This document shows positions 1-12,284 of a stretch of DNA of 64,000 nucleotides, one piece after another (position 1 is the first letter of the stretch; the number at the start of each line of letters is the position of its first letter). Under the pieces are notes generated by a model. It saw only the letters and a list, made by a program, of their open reading frames with translations. It searched no databases and was not told where the DNA came from. The translations under genes and the position numbers were made by a program. The stretch spans positions 68,668,734-68,732,733 of the forward strand of contig CM057462.1 of assembly GCA_030035585.1 (NCBI GenBank), read 5' to 3'. The stretch comes from Dugong dugon (Eukaryota; Chordata; Mammalia; Sirenia; Dugongidae).

Positions 1-484
1 TCTCACCCCAACAAGACTAGCATTAATTCAAAAAGCACAAAATAACAAATGCTAGAGAGGTTGTGGAGAGATCGGAACACTTATACACTGTTGATGGGAA
101 TGTAAAATGGTACAACCACTTTGGAAATCGATTTGGCACTTCCTTAAAAAGCTAGAAATAGAAGTACCATATGATCCAGCTATCCAGCTCCTTGGAATAT
201 ATCCTAGAGAAACAAGAGCCATCACACGAATAGATATATGCACACTCATGTTCATCGTAGCACTGTTCACAATAGCAAAAAGATGGAAGCAACCTAGGTG
301 CCCATCAATGGACCAATGGATAAACAAACTATGGTATATCCACACAATGGAATATTATGCAATGATAAAGAATAATGACGAAGCTGTGAAACATCGTATA
401 ACATGGTGGAAGCTGGAACTTATTATGCTGAGTGAATTTAGTCAGTCACAGAAGGACAAATACTGTATAAGACCACTATTATAA
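1..484 (+). pseudogene. L1 ORF2 C-terminal fragment
   Basis: An open stretch of 125 codons (107-484) encodes the last part of L1 ORF2, including the GIYPRE, KRWKQPRCPS and KLWYIHTMEYYA signatures shared with the other L1 copies here. Upstream codons in this frame hold stops and belong to the same domain. The reverse transcriptase and endonuclease are not in the window. It is a retrotransposon remnant, not a host gene. Confidence 0.85.
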
Positions 485-1522
485 GAACTCAGGAAAAGGT
501 TTAAACACAGAAGAAAATATTCTTTGATGGTTATGGGGGTGGGGAGGGAGGGTGAGGGTTATTCACTGACTAGATAGTAGTTAAGAATCATCTTGGGTGA
601 AGGGAAGGACAGTGCACACTGCTGGAGAAGCCAGCACAACTGGACTAAACCAAAGCTAAGAAGTTTCCTCAATACAACCGAATACTTTGAGAGACAGAGT
701 AGCAGGGATGGGGGGTCCGGGGACCATGCTTTCAGGGAACATCTAGGTCAATTGGCATAACAAAGCTTATTAAGAAAATGTTCTGCATGCTACTTCGGTG
801 AGTGGCGTCTGAGGTCTTAAAAGCTTGCAAATGGCCATCTAAGATGCATCAATTGGTCCCAACCACCTGGAGTAAAGGAGAATGCAGAACACCAAAGATG
901 CAAGGAAAGTATTAGCCCAAAAGACAGAAAGGGCCACGTAAACCTGAGACTTCATCAGTCTGAGACCAGAAGAACTAGATGGTGCCCAGCTACCACCAAT
1001 GAACGTCCTGACAGGGAACACAACAGAGGGTCCCTGATGGAGCAGCAGAACGATGGGATGCAGAACTCAAATTCTAGTAAGAAGACCAGACTTAATGGTC
1101 TGACTGAGACTGGTGGCACCCCGGAAAGCACGGCACCTGGACTCTCTATCACCCCAGAACTAAAACAATTTCCAAGGCCAACTCTTCAGACAGGAATTGG
1201 ACTGGACTGTGGGACATAAAGTGATACTTGTGAAGAATGTGCCTATTAGTCAAGTAGATACAAGAGACCAAGGGGGCAGCTTCTGTCCAGAGGTGAGATG
1301 GGAAGGCAGAGAGAGTTAGTAGCTGGTTGAATGTTCATGGGGAATCAGGGGCAGAGGGGAGGAGTGTGCTGTAGCAGAATGGGGTGAGCGGTTGGAGTCT
1401 CATAACAATGTTATGTAAAAAAAAAAATTCTGCATGGGAAACTAACTTGGAATGTAAACTTCATTTAATTACAACAATAAAAAAAAAGAAAAAACTAAAA
1501 ATAAAAAATAAATTTAAAAAAA
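1..1522 (+). mobile_element. L1 LINE, 3' end (ORF2 C-terminus plus 3' UTR)
   Basis: The left edge opens inside the C-terminal part of L1 ORF2. It is followed by about 1 kb of 3' UTR and an A-rich tail from about 1480 to 1522. The same ORF2 end and UTR sequence recurs in the L1 copies at 10.7-18.5 kb and 35.7-43.3 kb. The tail abuts an RTE element that lacks its last ~50 bases, so a deletion or rearrangement probably lies at the junction. The 5' part of the element is outside the window. Confidence 0.9.
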
Positions 1523-4500
1523 GACCCCATGTACAACAGAACGAAACATTGCCCAGTCCTGCTCCATCCTCAAAATGATTTCTATGTTTCAGCCCATCAT
1601 TGCAGCCACTGTGTCAGTCCATATCGCTGAGGATCTTCCTCTTTTTTGCTGACCCTCTACTTTACCAAGCACGCTGTCCTTCTCCAGGGACTGATCCCTC
1701 CTGATAACATGTACAAAGTGTGTGAGATGAAGTCTCACTATGATTGCTTCTAAGGAGCATTCAGGTTGTACTTCTTCCAAGACAGATCTGTTTGTTCTTT
1801 TGACAGTCCATGGTATATTCAATATTCTTCAAAAATATAATAATTCAAAGGTGCCAGTTAACTTCTTCGATCTTCTTTATTCTTTGCCCAGCTTTTGCAT
1901 GCATATGAGGTGATTGAAAACACCATGGCTTGGGTCAGGCACACCTTCTTCCTTAAAGTAACATCTTTGCTTTTTAACATTCCCAAGAGGTCTTTTGCAA
2001 CAGATTTGTCCAAAGCAGTACATCGTTTGATTTCTTGACTGCTGCTTCCATGGGTGTTGATTGTGGATCCAAATAAAATGAAATCCTTGACCACTTCAAT
2101 ATTTTCTCCATTTATCATGATGTTGCTTATTGGTCCAGTTGTGAGGATTTTTGTTTTCTTTATGTTGAGGTGTAATCCATACCGAAGGCTGTGGTCTTTG
2201 ATCTTCATCAGTAAGTGCTTCAAGTTCTCTTTACTTTCAGCAAGCAAGGTTGTGTTGTATGCATAACACAGGTTGTTAATGAGTCTTCCTCCAACACTGA
2301 TGCCCTGTTCTTCTTCATATAGCCCAGCTTCTCAGATTATTTGCCCAGCATACAGATTGACGAGGTATGGTGAAAGGATACAACCCTGACACACACCTTT
2401 CCTGACTTTAAACCACGCAGTATCCCCTTGTTGTATTTGAACGACTGTCTCTTGATCTATGTACAGGTTCCTCATGAGCACAATTAAGTGTTCTGGACTT
2501 CCCATTCTTCACAATGTTATCCATAATGTGTTACGATCCACACAGTCGAATGCCTTTGCATAGTCAATAAAACACAGGTAAACATCTTTCTGGTATTCTC
2601 TGCTTTCAGCCAGGATCCATCTGACATCAGCAATGATATCCCTGGTTCCACATCCTCTTCTGCATCGAACTTGAATTTCTGGCAGTCGCTTTGAATGATC
2701 TTCAGCAATATTCTACTTGCGTATGATATTAATAATATAGTTTGATAATTTCCACATTTGGTTGGATCAGTCACCTTTCTTTGGAATAGGTATAAATATG
2801 GATCTCTTCCAGTTAGTTGACGAGGTAGCTGTCTTCCAAATTTCTTGGCATAGATGAGTGAGTACTTCCACCCGGCACCCATTTGTTGAAATATCTCAAT
2901 TGGTATTCTGTCAATTCCTGGAGACTTGTTTTTCACCAATGCCTTCAGTGCAGCTTGGACTTCTTCCTTCAGTACCATAGGTTCCTGATAATATGCTACC
3001 TCCTGAAACGGTTGAACTTCAACCAATTCTTTTTGGAATAGTGACTCTGTGTATTCTTTCCACCTTCTTTTAATGCTTCCTGCGTCATTTAATATTTTCC
3101 CTGTAGAATCCTTCAATATTGCAACTCGAGGATTGAATTTTTTCTTCAGTTCTTTCGGCTTGAGAAATGCCAAGTAGGTTCTTCCCTTTTGGTTTCTTTT
3201 CTCCAGGTCTTTGCACATGTCATTTTAATACTTTACTTTGTCTTCTCAAGCTGCCCTTTGAAATCTTCTGTTCAACTCTTTTACTTCATCTTTTCTTCCT
3301 TTTGCTTTAGCTACTTGACATTCAAGAGCAAGTTTCAGAGTCTCTTCTGACATCCATTTTGGTCTTTTCTTTCTTTCCTGTCTCTTTAATGACCTCTTGC
3401 TTTCTTCAGGTATGATGTCCTTCCACAACTTGTCTGGTCTTCAGTCATTAGTGTTCAATGTGTCAAATCTATTGAGATGATCTCTAAATTCAGGTGGGAT
3501 ATACTCAAGGTCGTACTATGGCTCTCGTGAACTTGTTCTAATTTTCTTCAACTTCAACTTGAACTTGCATATGAGCAATTGATGGTCTGTTCTGCAGTCG
3601 GCCCATGGCCTTGTTCTGACTGATGATATTGAGCTTTTTCCATCATCTCTTTCCAGATGTAGTCGATTTGATTCCTGCATGTCCCATCTGGCAAGGTCCA
3701 CATGTATAGTCACTGTTCATGTTGTTGAAAAAGGGTAAAAGGGTACTTAAAATGAAAAAGTCATTGGTCTTGCAAAATTCTGTCTTGTGATCTCTGGCAT
3801 CATTTCTATCACCTAGGCCATATTTTCCAACTACAGTCCTTCTCTGTTTCCAACTTTCACATTCCAGTCACCAGTAATTGTCAATGCATCCTGATTGCAT
3901 GTTCAGTCAATTTCAGACTGCAGAATTTGGTAAAAATCTTCAATTTCTTCATCTTTAGCCTTAGTGGTTGTTGCATAAATTTGAGTAATAGTTACATTAA
4001 CTGGTCTTCCTTGTAGGCATATGGATATTATCCTATCACTGACAGCATTGTACTTCAGGATAGATCTTGAAATGTTCTTTTTGATGATGAATGCAACGCC
4101 ATTCCTCTTCAAGTTGCCATTCCCGGCATGGTAGACCATATGATTGTCCGATTCAAAACGGCCAATACCACTCCATTTCAGCTCACCAATGCCTAGGATA
4201 TCAATCTTTATGCGTTCCACTTCATTTTTTATGATTTCCAGTTTTCCTAGAATCATACTTCATAATTCCACCTTCCTATTATTAATGGATGTTTGTAGCT
4301 GTTTCTTCTCATTTTGAGCAGTGCCTCATTAGCAAACAAAGGTCCTGAAAGCTTGACTCTATCTATATTATTAAGATCGGCTCTACTTTGAGGAAGCAGT
4401 TCTTCCCCCGTTGTCTTTTGACTGTCTTCCAACCTGAGGGGCTCATCTTCTGGCACTATATCAGACAATGTTCCATTGCTATTCATAAGGTTTTCACTGA

Positions 4501-4677
4501 CTAATTCTTTTCAGAAGTAAATCACTGGGTCCTACTTCCTAGTCTGTCTTAGCCTGGCATCTCAGCTGAAACTTGTCCCCCATGTGTGACCCTGCTGGTA
4601 TTTGAATACCAGTGGCATAACTTGCAGCATCACAGCAACACGCAAGCCCCCACAGTATGACTAACTGACAGACACAA
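1523..4677 (-). mobile_element. RTE/BovB-type LINE copy A, nearly full length
   Basis: On the minus strand this reads 5' end (about 4677), short 5' UTR, then endonuclease, linker and reverse transcriptase, and ends at 1523. The 5' end matches that of the copy at 56-59 kb, whose boundaries are fixed by a target-site duplication. About 50 bases of the 3' tail are missing where it meets the L1 A-tract. Its 5' end is joined directly to internal sequence of another RTE in the same orientation (see 4678-5012). Confidence 0.9.
1589..4486 (-). pseudogene. RTE ORF (endonuclease-reverse transcriptase), broken
   Basis: Open segments at 4253-4486, 3903-4256, 3516-3713, 3246-3428, 2517-3218 and 1858-2247 (minus strand) form the RTE polyprotein in order: N-terminal segment, APE-type endonuclease, basic linker, reverse transcriptase. 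Frameshifts and stops separate them. The RT catalytic YADD site near 2260 reads YAYN, so this copy could not polymerise DNA. The family normally has a single ORF of about 1000 codons. Confidence 0.85.
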
Positions 4678-5012
4678 GGGATTTTGCCCATAGAATCCTT
4701 CAGTATTGCAACCTGAGGCTTGAATTTTTTCTTCACTTCTTTCAGCTTGAGAAATGCCAAGTGTTTTCTAACTCCAGGTTTTTGCATCTTTCATTATAAT
4801 ACTTTACTTTGTCTTCTTGAGCCACTCTTTGAAATCTGTTTAGCTCTTGTACTTCATCATTTCTTCCATTCACTTTAGCTACTCTACTTTCAAGAGCAAG
4901 TTTCAGAGTCTCTTCTGACCTCTATTTTGGTCTTTTCTTTCTTTCCTGTCTTTTTAATGACCTTTTGCTTTCTTTATGTATGATATCCTTGATGTCATCC
5001 CACAGCTCATCT
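4678..5012 (-). mobile_element. RTE copy B, linker segment (minus orientation)
   Basis: This is a second copy of the RTE linker region (Lys/Arg-rich block with the KRPKWMSEE-type motif, degenerate), in the same orientation as copy A. It starts exactly where the 5' end of copy A stops. Its other end joins an inverted plus-strand RTE 5' segment at about 5010-5013 through a few bases of microhomology. Confidence 0.8.
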
Positions 5013-5990
5013 GTCAGTTTGTCTTTATTGTGGTGGCTTGCATGTTGCTGTGATGCTGGCAGCTATGCCACTGATATTTCATATACCAGCAAGATCACCC
5101 ATGGTGGATAGATTTCAGTGGAGCTTCCAGACAAAGCTAGAATGGGAAGAAGGACCTGGCCAGTGAAAATCTTATAGATAGCAGCGGAATATTGTCTGAT
5201 ATAATGCTAGAAGATGGATCCCTCAGTTTGGAAGTCACTCAAAATACTACTGGGGAAGAGCTGCTCCTCAAAGTAGTTTCGAACTTTATGACATTGATAG
5301 AGTAAAGCTTTTGGAACTTTCATTTGCTGATGTGGCATGACTTAAGATGAGAAAAAACAGCTGCAAACATCCATTAGTAATCAGAACGTGTAATGTACAA
5401 AGCATGAATAAAGGAAAATAAGTCTTCAAAAATTAAAGAGAATGCATAAATATCGATATCCTAGGCATTAGTTAGCTGAAATGGACTGGTATTGGCCATT
5501 TTGAATCAGACAATCATACGGTCTACTATGCCAGGAATGACAAACTGAAGGGGAATGGCGTCACATTCATCATCAAAAAGAACATTTCAGGATCTATCCT
5601 GAAGCACAACACCATCAGTGATAGGATAATATCCATGTGCCTACAAGGAAGACCAGTTAATATGACTATTATTCAAATTTATGCACCAATATGGCCTTGG
5701 TGATAGAAATGATGCTGGAGATCACATGATAGAATTTTGCAACACCAACAACTTATTCATTGCAAATACTTTTTCTCTTCATTAAACGGTGACTATACAC
5801 GTGAACCTCACCAGATGTAATACACAGGAGTCAAATTAACTACATCTGTGGAAAGAGACAATGGAGGAGCTCAATATCGTTAGTAAAAACAAGGCCAGGG
5901 GCTGACTGTGGAACAGACCATCAATTGCTCATATGTAAGTTCAAGTTGAAGCTGAAGAAAATTAAAACAAGCCCACGTGAGCCAGAGTAC
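5013..5990 (+). mobile_element. RTE copy B, inverted 5' segment
   Basis: This plus-strand RTE sequence runs from the 5' end through the endonuclease to just before the linker. In element coordinates it stops roughly 100 bases short of where the minus-strand segment at 4678-5012 begins. Together they look like one RTE with an inverted 5' part, as expected from twin priming. At the codon before the ORF Met this copy has CAA, where the other copies have TGA. Confidence 0.75.
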
Positions 5991-6379
5991 CACCTTGCAT
6001 GTATCTCACCATGTGGCTAAGCAAATAAAACTTTCCATCATAAACTATGTTATCCTATCCACTGACCCATAAAATTGAACATGCACAGAAGAGTTCCATG
6101 ATAAAATGAAAAGTATGTACGAGTTCAGGTCTAGATCATAGACTTCATAATCAGTGGCTAAGACTCCCATAGTTTTTGCTCCTAATATTTTACTGCCTCT
6201 TCTCAACCCACATGAAGAATTGCCTATAACTAGTTAACAAAGGAGAGAAAAGCACTGGCTTAGTTTACAATGGATCTGCACAGTGTGCTGACACTATCCC
6301 CACACAAGGTGGCACTGAGTGTGGTGAAAGAAAATTCTTCCTGTGGGTAGAACTTTGAATGGTATATATGGCTGTCCGT
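5991..6379. other. No recognised feature
   Basis: This is single-copy-looking AT-rich sequence. I see no open frame with coding character, no RNA gene and no repeat that I can name. Confidence 0.5.
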
Positions 6380-6659
6380 GTTGTATGGAATGAGAGACGG
6401 CCAGAAGTGTAGACATAGACTAATTCGTGGGCAGTTGCTACTGGGTTGGAAGGCTGATCAGGGACTCAGAAAGCAAAAAATTGAAAGATTAGTGACGGGG
6501 GATCTAGAAGAAGGTATGTGAATGTACCTCTCATGGAACAGACATAAAATGTGAAGATAATCACATCCTATATAAATGCATACAAGTGAGGATCCACTGT
6601 GGGATATCTTGCAATGGTCGGGTGGACAAGATGATTTCATTCAGCCTCTTTCCCTAGTG
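6380..6659 (+). mobile_element. Possible ERVL-related internal remnant
   Basis: Sequence around 6510-6655 resembles internal sequence of ancient ERVL-type endogenous retroviruses, and it lies directly 5' of an MLT1-type LTR. It is very degraded, with no usable reading frame. The call rests on remembered similarity and is weak. Confidence 0.3.
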
Positions 6660-7049
6660 ACACCAGTACTTGCTTCCTCACTCTGATGTAGCCAGCTGCC
6701 ATAAAGTGAGCTGCTCTATGGAGAGGTCTACATAGCAAGGAACTGAGGGATGCTCTGGATAACAGTCAGGAAGGAAATGAGGCCCTTTGCCCAACAGCCT
6801 ACCAAGAACCAAATCCTGGAAACAACCAAGTGAGCTTGGAAACAGTTCCTTCCCCATTTGAGCCTTTGGATAGCTGTAGCCCTAACTAATACCGTGATTG
6901 CAGCCTTGTGAGGACCCCTAAGCCAGAGGACACAGATTAGCTTTGTCCAGATTCTTGACCCACAGAAACTGTGAAAAAAAGAAATATATGTTGTTTTAAC
7001 CTACTAAATTTTATGGTAATCTGTTACACAGCAATAGATAACTAATACA
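6660..7049 (+). mobile_element. MaLR LTR, MLT1-type
   Basis: The stretch ending in 'cagcaatagataactaatac' is the characteristic 3' end of MLT1-class LTRs (ERVL-MaLR). The preceding 'gacccacagaaactgtga' and the 'gagccagaggac' phrase are typical LTR-body words in the expected order. It is ancient and non-coding. Confidence 0.7.
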
Positions 7050-7069
7050 GACAGATTGCAAATGGTCAC

Positions 7070-7232
7070 AAGGAAATTTGGGGAGGTGATGAATATAATG
7101 ATCTTGACTATGGTGATGATTTCACAGGTATATATATATATATTATAACTCATCAAATTGTACACTTTAAATATCTGTAGTTCATTGTGTCAATGCACTT
7201 CAATAAAGTTGAAAATGCATTATGAAAAGGGT
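7070..7232 (+). mobile_element. Old L1M 3' end
   Basis: The phrases 'caaattgtacactttaaata' and a final 'caataaagttg' are typical of the 3' terminus of old mammalian L1M elements. A short (TA)n run lies at 7132-7144. Confidence 0.6.
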
Positions 7233-7860
7233 CTGGGTGGGAGATTTTCATGCAAGTACTGGGAGATTCTACTCCCCTTACAAACATCACTTTCCTAAAA
7301 CAGAGCTCCTCTCTTCAGTGACATGAGGGCCCAGATCTATATGCTCCTAATAATACTGGATTAAAACTGACATATATTACTTCCCTTCACTCTATTTTCT
7401 ATGATCATCATTGAATTATCTTGACTTGTTCTTTCTTTAGACCTTGTCAAAGCCCTGATTGAACTTTAGTCAGGTCACTAATAGGAAATCTGGGAGCCAT
7501 CTAGTGCCCACCAATTTGAACTTATTTCCTAAGTCCAAAGTTCATGAAAACACTTACATATACATTCATTTATTAATTAAACAGATGAATTAATTGATGC
7601 CAAGATTTTGCCAGGTCTTATAAACTGGTGATATAGAGACATCAGATATGGGCTCTGCCTTCATGGAGTCTACAGTCTGATGCCTCCATGCTTGAGGGGC
7701 ACTCACTGCCATAGCCTTCCACATGCTCCCATATATAATCTTATTTAAGGTATCCATTAATCTTTCATGAGTGTCCATTAGGTATTGGAAGCATTTTGGA
7801 TGGAGAGGTTATGTAGGCTGTGTTCCAAGTTTGGTTGCTGCTGCCCATGTTCCCATGACT
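7233..7860. other. No recognised gene downstream of the OR pseudogene
   Basis: This is downstream flank of the minus-strand olfactory receptor. Around 7560-7690 it vaguely resembles an old dispersed repeat ('ctctgccttcatggagtct'), not assigned. A polyadenylation site for the OR could lie here but none is convincing. Confidence 0.4.
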
Positions 7861-8792
7861 TCATTCTGGCACTTTTCCCCACCCTGTCACTTTGAGGAAA
7901 GCCCGTTTCACATCTTTGTTCCTGAGGCTGTAGATGATGGAGTTGAGAAAGGCAGAGATCACATTATAAAATAAATCCAGCTTCTTTTCCTCTACTGGGG
8001 CGGCCTCAGAGCCAGGTCTCATGTACATAACCATGCATGGTATGGAGAACATAGTGACCACAGTGATGTGGGAGGCACAGGTGGAGTAGGCCTTGAGCCG
8101 CCCCTGGGCTGAGTGGATCCTCAAGATGGCAGCAAAGATATTGATGTAGGCAATAATGATAAGGGAGAGTGGGACCAGCAGAAGGATAAAGCTCAGGATG
8201 AAATCCACTCTGTCGTTGAGAGATGTATCTGCACAGGCCAACTTCAAGACAGCAGGCACTTCACAGAAGAAATGATTTATCTCATTGGGACCACAATAGG
8301 GAAGAATCATAGCAGAGACTGTGTTTATCAGGTCACAACTAATACACCAGAATCCACAGAAGGCTACCATTGACCCACACATAATGACCTTATACCTGAG
8401 AGGATGGCAAATGGCCACATACCTGTCATAAGCCATGATTGCAAAAAGCCAAGACTCAGTGATGCCCAGCAGTAGGAAGATGTACATCTGAGCTACACAT
8501 CCAATATAGATTGTCTTCTTCTGGCAAACCATATGCACCAGCATCTGGGGCACCGTGGTGGTGACATATCCCATGTCCAGAACAGAAAGGACACTGAGGA
8601 AAAAGTACATGGTGTGTGGAGTTGAGAGTCCGTATGTATCAGGGTGATAATGAGTCCATTGCCTGGAAGGGCAATGAGGTAGAAGAAGGGGAAGACACTG
8701 AAGAGAATAACATTTGACTCAGTATTGCTACAGAATCCTAGAAGAATAAACTCCGTAAGAGAGCTGTGGTTTCCCCAGGGGAAGTCCTGCAT
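7861..8792 (-). pseudogene. Class II olfactory receptor, single-frameshift pseudogene
   Basis: This is a seven-helix odorant receptor on one coding exon, a plasma-membrane GPCR of olfactory neurons. Visible landmarks in order: N-terminal Asn-His-Ser-Ser glycosylation site; PGNG in TM1; LHTP and then MYFFLS of intracellular loop 1; MAYDRYVAICHPLRY at the end of TM3; cysteine-rich ECL2 (CGPNEINHFFCEVPA); AYSTCASH in TM6; IIYSLRNKDVKRAF after TM7. The N-terminal part (8611-8792) and the rest (7861-8610) are in different frames. One base is missing inside the CAC-ACA-CC/ATG run at 8610/8611 that encodes the LHTPMYF motif. Total length corresponds to about 310 residues, normal for the family. The TM7 motif reads FLNSIIY where NPxxY is usual. 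ECL2 suggests an OR2-like subfamily but I cannot name the orthologue. An upstream in-frame Met at 8828 is also possible. Confidence 0.9.
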
Positions 8793-8828
8793 CCTTTTTC
8801 TTCTGTACAGAAAGAACAGAGGTATCAT

Positions 8829-9439
8829 AAATAAAGGCGAAATCTTCAGATTCTAACAAAGCTGTTGTTCATGTATTAAAAGTGTCAGGTACAAATAGCA
8901 GAGTAGTATATATTAGGGCACTCACAAAGCTGGGAACCAAATATTTTAGAAGAACTTCTATTTGATATGAAATGGCATGTTAACATTGTACTATTTTAAT
9001 CCCAGTTTACTCTGAAATTCCAAATAACAAATTCCACATTTCACAATGTAGGACTTACAAAAGAATAGTTTAAAACTGTGCCTTGCACTTTCTACTTCAT
9101 GTAGCTTATAAAAGATTTCAAAAAGATCAAGGAAAGAATTTAAGAATAGAGAACATAGTATTTGCTGTGAGTTACACATCCCATGGGAAGGACTGGGGGT
9201 GTCTTCCCCTCCTTTGAAGCTCCTCCCAAAATTGGCTTCAGCGGGACCACTTGAAGAGCTTGATGGATGATGAGTACTCTGGAACTTTAGAGTCACAGTT
9301 ATTTAGTGTCTGGCTTAAACCTGTAGTAGCAGAAAAACAACTATTATTTGAAAATGTGCTCCACCTAAGAGTTCATGGACCAGAGGTGGGTAATACATGA
9401 CAGAGCAAGAGAAAGAGCACTAGAAATGGGTTGTCTTGG
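8829..9439. other. 5' flank of OR pseudogene, nothing recognised
   Basis: This region would hold the OR promoter and 5' exon. I see no clear TATA, splice or promoter signal and no nameable repeat. Confidence 0.4.
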
Positions 9440-9680
9440 ATCTTCTGGTTAAGGCATGAATTCTAAATTCAGATTTTCTAAATTTTTAATTAATACCTGC
9501 TACTTATCAGCTGTGTGATCTTGGGCAAATTCTTTAATCTCTCTGTGCCACATCTGTAAAATGAGGAAAATAATAGCAAACTACCTCTCAAGCATTGTGA
9601 GAATTAAATAAATCAATACAAGAAAAGCACGTAACATAATAGTGACCTGGCACATATAAACTCTCAATAAATGGTAGATA
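9440..9680 (+). repeat. MIR SINE
   Basis: It contains the MIR core ('agctgtgtgatcttgggcaa', then 'tctgtaaaatgaggaaaata') and the MIR 3' part ('tggcacatataaactctcaa'). It is diverged but full-length-like, plus orientation. Confidence 0.85.
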
Positions 9681-9689
9681 TTACAATTA

Positions 9690-10610
9690 CTCTTATCATC
9701 TTTTCCAAGAGGGTCACCAGTTGGGACAAAGATATCTTAAAAGAAGGAAGGTGGAGATAAACCTCTGGATGCTTAGAAGATGAGAAAGAATTTTTAAGAG
9801 ATGAGTTCTCCCTTATCAAGAGAACTGCAAGTGAAAGATCTTCAGAGATAGAAAAATCGTAGAAAACAAGGACAAGGGTTTCCCAATGCTGAGCATGATT
9901 CAGTATGTAGTGACAAGCCATTACTCATGCTGTAACAACTAGAAAAAAAGAATAAATTGCAAATATCATAATTTTAATAATAGTGGAAAGCTATGGAAGC
10001 ACAGAGGAATAAATGAACCAAAATTACAAAGAGATATTTTTTAAAAAGCTTTCCAAGGTAAGCTGATGTCACTGGCTATGTTCTTCCCTGGAAGGATTTG
10101 GTAAGTCTTTTTATAGACTATGAGTCAGGCACAATATAGGAAGAGGGACTTTAGTAGGGGAAAGATAAATCAGCAGATCTTCGACAGCTGCATTGAGCTG
10201 ACATGAGAGATGGAAATCTAGAAGAATTCTCAAATTCATGGCTTGTTTCCCCCATAGGGCATCTGCTGAGAGTTGGGGCAGAACAGAAGGCTAAGATGAA
10301 AAGACAGAGTAAAATTTCCTTATCTCACAGTTCTTAAGAGATCATCTCTCATGAGAGGAAGAGGCCTGAAACAGATTCATGACAGGACTCCTCTTGAGTC
10401 ATTTGCAGCTGGAGTGGACTGAGATAGAGTCAATTTATAGCTCAGCTCTGACCCATCTTAACTCCTGTAGAGATTAATTCCTTTTCTAACTAAAAGATAA
10501 AGAGTGAATGTTCTTGGGGGGTGTGGAGAGAAGCATTAACTTTATAGTTCCTTTACACACAATTTCCATCAAATAGCATTTTGAGATATGTGAAAAGACA
10601 GGGAAATGTG
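9690..10610. other. No recognised feature
   Basis: Purine-rich, single-copy-looking sequence. There is no coding frame with support and no RNA gene. Confidence 0.4.
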
Positions 10611-10614
10611 ACCA

Positions 10615-10727
10615 ATAATCAAGAGGGGGGAAAAAAGACCAGATATTAGAAGCAACTCACAAATAACTGAGATGCTAGATTTGCATACAAAGACATTAAA
10701 GCAACTGTTATAAACAAAAGGAATTAG
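10615..10727 (+). mobile_element. Ancient L1M fragment, left of young L1 insertion
   Basis: This is old L1M ORF1-region sequence ('gcaactgttataaac'). It resumes at 18499 on the far side of the full-length L1, so it was the insertion target. The last 12 bases (10716-10727, aaaaggaattag) are the left target-site duplication. Confidence 0.65.
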
Positions 10728-12284
10728 GATTTCCGGGCAACATGGCACTATAGACAGAAGCACCACGCCGTCCCTCCACAGCAAAGACCTGAAAAACTAA
10801 GTCAAACAGAGACAAACATCAATCCTGGAACCCTAAGCATCAAATGAGGAGACAAAGAACTCAGTCAAGTACCGAATGGAATAAGAAACTGACAGAGAAT
10901 AGAAAGTGAGAAGAGATACATGCAGAAGTCCCCTATCAGCTAACGCAGCACGGATTCACCAACTTGGACTCCTGTCGGAGATCAGCAAACAAGGAGTACG
11001 GGAAAGCAGCTTCACAGATCTCCCAGCAGGAGATATACACTTTCCCACCCCCAACTCTTCTTCACCCCCACTTGGCTTCCTCTGCTTCCTGTGGCCACAG
11101 TCTCTTGGCTGGGAGGCACAAGCTTCAGCCCTGTGCCACTTGGGTTCCACCCCCAACACTGGCCGACTCCCTGTGTGCCATTTGTTTGTTGCTGGTGTTG
11201 CTTTCTCCCACTTCTTTTGATTTCTTCCATACCTCTCACCACCTCCCTGTTCTTTCTCTCAAATACCTGGTTCCATGTGCCAACTTTGATTCTTCTTGAA
11301 AGGCAGTGAAAAGCTGCTCAGCTGTGGAACTACTTACAGCCCGTGCCACCACACTGGTGAGATCCCCAAGGCTTTTTTGTTTATTTTGATTTGTTCTGTT
11401 TGTTTGTTTGTTTTGTTTTTCTTTTCTCAGTTTGGGAGACCCTTCTAGCTGGACTGTACTGCATGGCTTGGGAACTACTTCCCCACTCTGCACAGCCGTG
11501 CAGTGGGATCCCTGGGAGCATTTCTTTTGTCTTTTTTTTGTTTTTTTCTTTTATCTCTTTTTTACTTTTTGTCTTTCTTCATTTCTCAGTTTCTCCTCTC
11601 TATACTTACTTTCTCTTCCTGTCTCCTGAATACTTGCCACTGTGTGACATCTCTACTCCTTCTAGCCAGGCTATACTTCTTGGCCTGGGAGCCACTTCCT
11701 TAGTCTTTGCAGCTGCACTGGTGGGATCCCTGGGAGCTTTTCTTTTCTAATTTTTATTGATTTTTTTCTTTTTGTTTTTCTCCATTACTTGGTTTCTCAT
11801 CTTGCCATTGCAACAGCAAGCTCCCTTAGCACTCCTTTTTTTTTTTTTTTTTTTGGTTGTTAGTTTTTGGCTCCTGTTTCTCCACTTCTCTTTCCCATAC
11901 CCATCTTAACGCCACACATCACGATCTCCCCCATCCTTCCTGCCCACCTGTACTGTGCATTGCACATCACACCCCTTAGCAGCACAGGCATGGCCTACCA
12001 TAACCTGTCCTGCACTGATTCTTGACCAACCCTGTCAGCCCTAGTACGTGACACAAACAACCCACCCCATCCCAGCAACACCCTTTCAGCTGGACCTGCC
12101 CTGCTGCACCATAGCTGAGCGACTGGCCATGCCCATTGGACAAGGAGGTGAAAAGTATTGTGCCCACACACTAGCAAACAACAAAGAATGCACAGCATGC
12201 CTGCTCAGACATACCCAAATAAAACAAAAAAGTAGGACAAAACAAACTAATCTACAATTAATAACTGAGGAAAATAACTACTGA

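Noticed and set aside
11060-11880. Several overlapping Phe/Ser-rich frames in the T-rich L1 5' UTR
   Set aside because: Low-complexity translation of pyrimidine tracts; not conserved in the other L1 5' UTRs here.
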